Source of the DNA: Paraburkholderia podalyriae
Lineage (GTDB): Bacteria > Pseudomonadota > Gammaproteobacteria > Burkholderiales > Burkholderiaceae
Assembly: GCF_014397785.1 (NCBI RefSeq)
Contig: NZ_VZQQ01000008.1
Span: 1-64,000 of the forward strand
Direction: 5' to 3'
DNA length: 64,000 nucleotides
The notes below the pieces were generated by a model. That model saw only the letters and a list, made by a program, of their open reading frames with translations, ran no database searches and was not told the origin of the DNA. A program made the translations under genes and the position numbers. Shown here in pieces: positions 62,335-64,000 of the stretch (the first letter of the stretch is position 1; every line of letters starts with the position of its first letter).

Positions 62335-64000
62335 TCACAACGCCGCACGCAGTGCCTCGTCGACGACGGCAAGTCGAGCCGCGATGATCTTGACGAGAAA
62401 CCGATGAAACTGTTGCGCGGTCGCCGGATCCTGTTGTTCGAGTCGCATCAGAGCGGTTGTCGACAAGCGGCGAACCCGCGTCGGCGTCTCGGCGATCACG
62501 TCCGCGCTGCGCTGTTGCAGCGTGTAGACGGCCATTTCACCGACAACCGTCCCCGGGCCGAACGAGCGCAGCCGGACCGAGCGTCCATCGTCGAGCGGAA
62601 ACGAGACCTCGACACGTCCGTGCTCGATGAAATACAACGCGTCAGCCTGCTCACCGCGAAGAAAGAGCACCTGTCCCGCGAGCAGGTCATGCACTTCGAG
62701 GCACGCCAGCAGCGTGCTCAACGCGCTGGCCGTGAAGTGCGGCGCGAGCATCGCGTGAAAGTCGTAGCCGTGTCCTGTCGTACGCGAGTTCGCCGTGAGC
62801 AACTGGTCTTCGACCCATTCCAGACCCGCGTCGAGCGAGTCGAACTCATGAATCCGGAGATTGAGGGTCCCGGTCTTCGTGAGCAGGTCGCGCGAGCGCG
62901 GCGGCAGCGCGGTCAGCACCAGGTCCGCGTTCTTCGCCGCGCATAGCTGCCTTAGCTTGACGAAGCTGATCGAAACCGACGCGTCCATGCCCTGAGTCGA
63001 TGCGAAATCGAGCACGACGAAACGGACCGGCACCGGATGGCTCGCGGCGAGCCGCCCACGCAGGCTGTGCAGAATCGAATTGGCCGTGCCGAAGAACAGG
63101 AACCCCTGCAGGCACATACCGCAGACCTGCGCACCGAGTTCGCGCAAAGACTGGCTCTCGTCGATGCTGCGCTCCACATTGGACGTCCGTGTGCGCAGAT
63201 CGAATTCCATGCGTATACAACTGACCCGGCCGTAGAGCAGCGTGAACGTCACACACGCCGCGACGACGCCTACGGCCACGCCGACTACTACGCCGTAGGC
63301 GATGATCGTGCCGAGAATGGCAGGCACGAGCAGGTACTCGTACCAGCTGAGCTTCGCATACGCGCCCACGAGCCAATGCACGATCAGGCGCAGGCCCATG
63401 AAGAGCTGAAGGCCGACGAGTACCGGCACGGGAAAGAGCGCCACGATACCGGGCGAGGCACCAACTATGACCAGGCAAGCGAGCGCCGCGAACACGCCGG
63501 CCACCCGGCTGGTGGCACCCACGCGCGCATTGAGCATCGAGCGATTGAACGACTGGTAGCCGACCATTCCACCCAGCAGCCCGCTCGCGAGATTGGCAAG
63601 GCCCGCAGCCCGCATCTCGCGATTGAGATCGACTTCCTCGCCCGTCACCGCGCCGATCGCCGTCGAATTCATCAGGATCGTGACAGCGGAAACCGTCGTG
63701 ACCAGCAGGCTCTCCGGAAGATGCGCGGCGACGGCGGGCCAGTCGATGCCACCCTGTCTGAGTCGCGCAGCCATGTGCAGCTCCGGCAGCGCGGCAAGGT
63801 GCATCGTGACGCGCGGCAGAAGCAGCCCCATCCCACGCGCATCGGCAATCGACAGGCCGGCAATGTGCAGTAGAACGTAGAAAAGCACGATGCCGAAACC
63901 CAACGTGAGCGGCAGTGCGGCAATGTGCTGCCAGGCGCGCGTCAGGACCGTGGTCATCACACCCACGACGAGCGCGGGAATCCATGTGAGCCAGTGAACG
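62335..64000 (-). CDS. SulP-family anion transporter with STAS and cyclic-nucleotide-binding domains (5' end outside window)
   Basis: At least 554 codons are in the window and the frame is open to the edge (VHWLTWIPALVVGVMT), so the N-terminal TM helices and start lie outside. The visible order is: SulP membrane part (ALPLTLGFGIVLFYVL, AIGAVTGEEVDLNREMRAAGLANL, MVGYQSFNRSMLNARVGAT), a STAS domain (CLQGFLFFGTANSILHSL, RFVVLDFASTQGMDASVSIS), and a C-terminal cNMP-binding domain (HDLLAGQVLFLRGEQADALYF, FGPGTVVGEMAVYTLQQRSADVIAETPTR). SulP proteins carry sulfate, bicarbonate or dicarboxylates; the extra domain suggests gating by a cyclic nucleotide or a structural role. Confidence 0.9.
   Translation of the reverse strand, partial: VHWLTWIPALVVGVMTTVLTRAWQHIAALPLTLGFGIVLFYVLLHIAGLSIADARGMGLLLPRVTMHLAALPELHMAARLRQGGIDWPAVAAHLPESLLVTTVSAVTILMNSTAIGAVTGEEVDLNREMRAAGLANLASGLLGGMVGYQSFNRSMLNARVGATSRVAGVFAALACLVIVGASPGIVALFPVPVLVGLQLFMGLRLIVHWLVGAYAKLSWYEYLLVPAILGTIIAYGVVVGVAVGVVAACVTFTLLYGRVSCIRMEFDLRTRTSNVERSIDESQSLRELGAQVCGMCLQGFLFFGTANSILHSLRGRLAASHPVPVRFVVLDFASTQGMDASVSISFVKLRQLCAAKNADLVLTALPPRSRDLLTKTGTLNLRIHEFDSLDAGLEWVEDQLLTANSRTTGHGYDFHAMLAPHFTASALSTLLACLEVHDLLAGQVLFLRGEQADALYFIEHGRVEVSFPLDDGRSVRLRSFGPGTVVGEMAVYTLQQRSADVIAETPTRVRRLSTTALMRLEQQDPATAQQFHRFLVKIIAARLAVVDEALRAAL

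Overview
The window reads as chromosomal DNA of a high-GC betaproteobacterium of the Burkholderia/Paraburkholderia group. Support comes from strongly G/C-ending codons, a persulfide dioxygenase-rhodanese fusion of the Burkholderia type, a 2-aminobenzoyl-CoA (anthranilate) operon with its usual Burkholderia order, a phcBSRQ-type quorum-sensing operon, and an acpA / di-haem cytochrome peroxidase / lipoprotein trio. The first 14 bases match the 3' end of the Nextera transposon mosaic end, so base 1 is probably a contig edge carrying residual adapter. I saw no tRNA, rRNA, CRISPR array or intact insertion sequence.

Layout. 0.2-6.5 kb: small conserved genes, two AraC-type regulators (the first decayed) and two MFS transporters. 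6.9-15.2 kb: a nine-gene leftward operon for CoA-dependent aromatic (probably anthranilate) degradation. Its key ring-attacking monooxygenase survives only as a damaged C-terminal half directly behind a good sigma70-like promoter. 15.4-19.5 kb: an orphan PhoU, a small basic protein divergent from a Fic-domain remnant across a 12-bp-arm palindrome, and a frameshifted PAP2-type phosphatase lipoprotein. 19.9-31 kb: 1-Cys peroxiredoxin and persulfide dioxygenase, a dihydrofolate-reductase-like protein, a LysR regulator frameshifted in a G6 tract beside a flavin monooxygenase, secreted proteins, a trans-sulfuration enzyme and a DHA2 exporter. 31.2-36.2 kb: a scarred region with a c-type cytochrome behind a galactose-oxidase-like remnant, an SDR next to a truncated LysR gene, an aldo/keto reductase and an isochorismatase-like protein without its nucleophile.

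37-41.9 kb holds a complete phcB-phcS-phcR-phcQ-like operon: a methyltransferase that would make a 3-hydroxy fatty-acid methyl ester signal, plus its phosphorelay. 42.3-47.1 kb encodes three exported lipoproteins: an AcpA-like phosphoesterase, a di-haem peroxidase-like cytochrome and an unknown partner. 47.2-50.45 kb is a lower-GC accessory block between related Burkholderia repeats. It contains a structured leader, an unknown gene, and a three-gene set that looks like adaptor, M35-type metallopeptidase (frameshifted) and exported OmpA-like protein, probably an orphan secreted-effector module. 50.5-64 kb is conserved again: a 2OG-Fe(II) oxygenase, an MdtABC-type RND pump with its own outer-membrane channel, a split chromate transporter, and a SulP transporter with STAS and cyclic-nucleotide-binding domains that runs off the end.

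A recurring theme is gene decay. At least eight loci are truncated or frameshifted. Two of the frameshifts lie in short homopolymers and should be separated from sequencing error.
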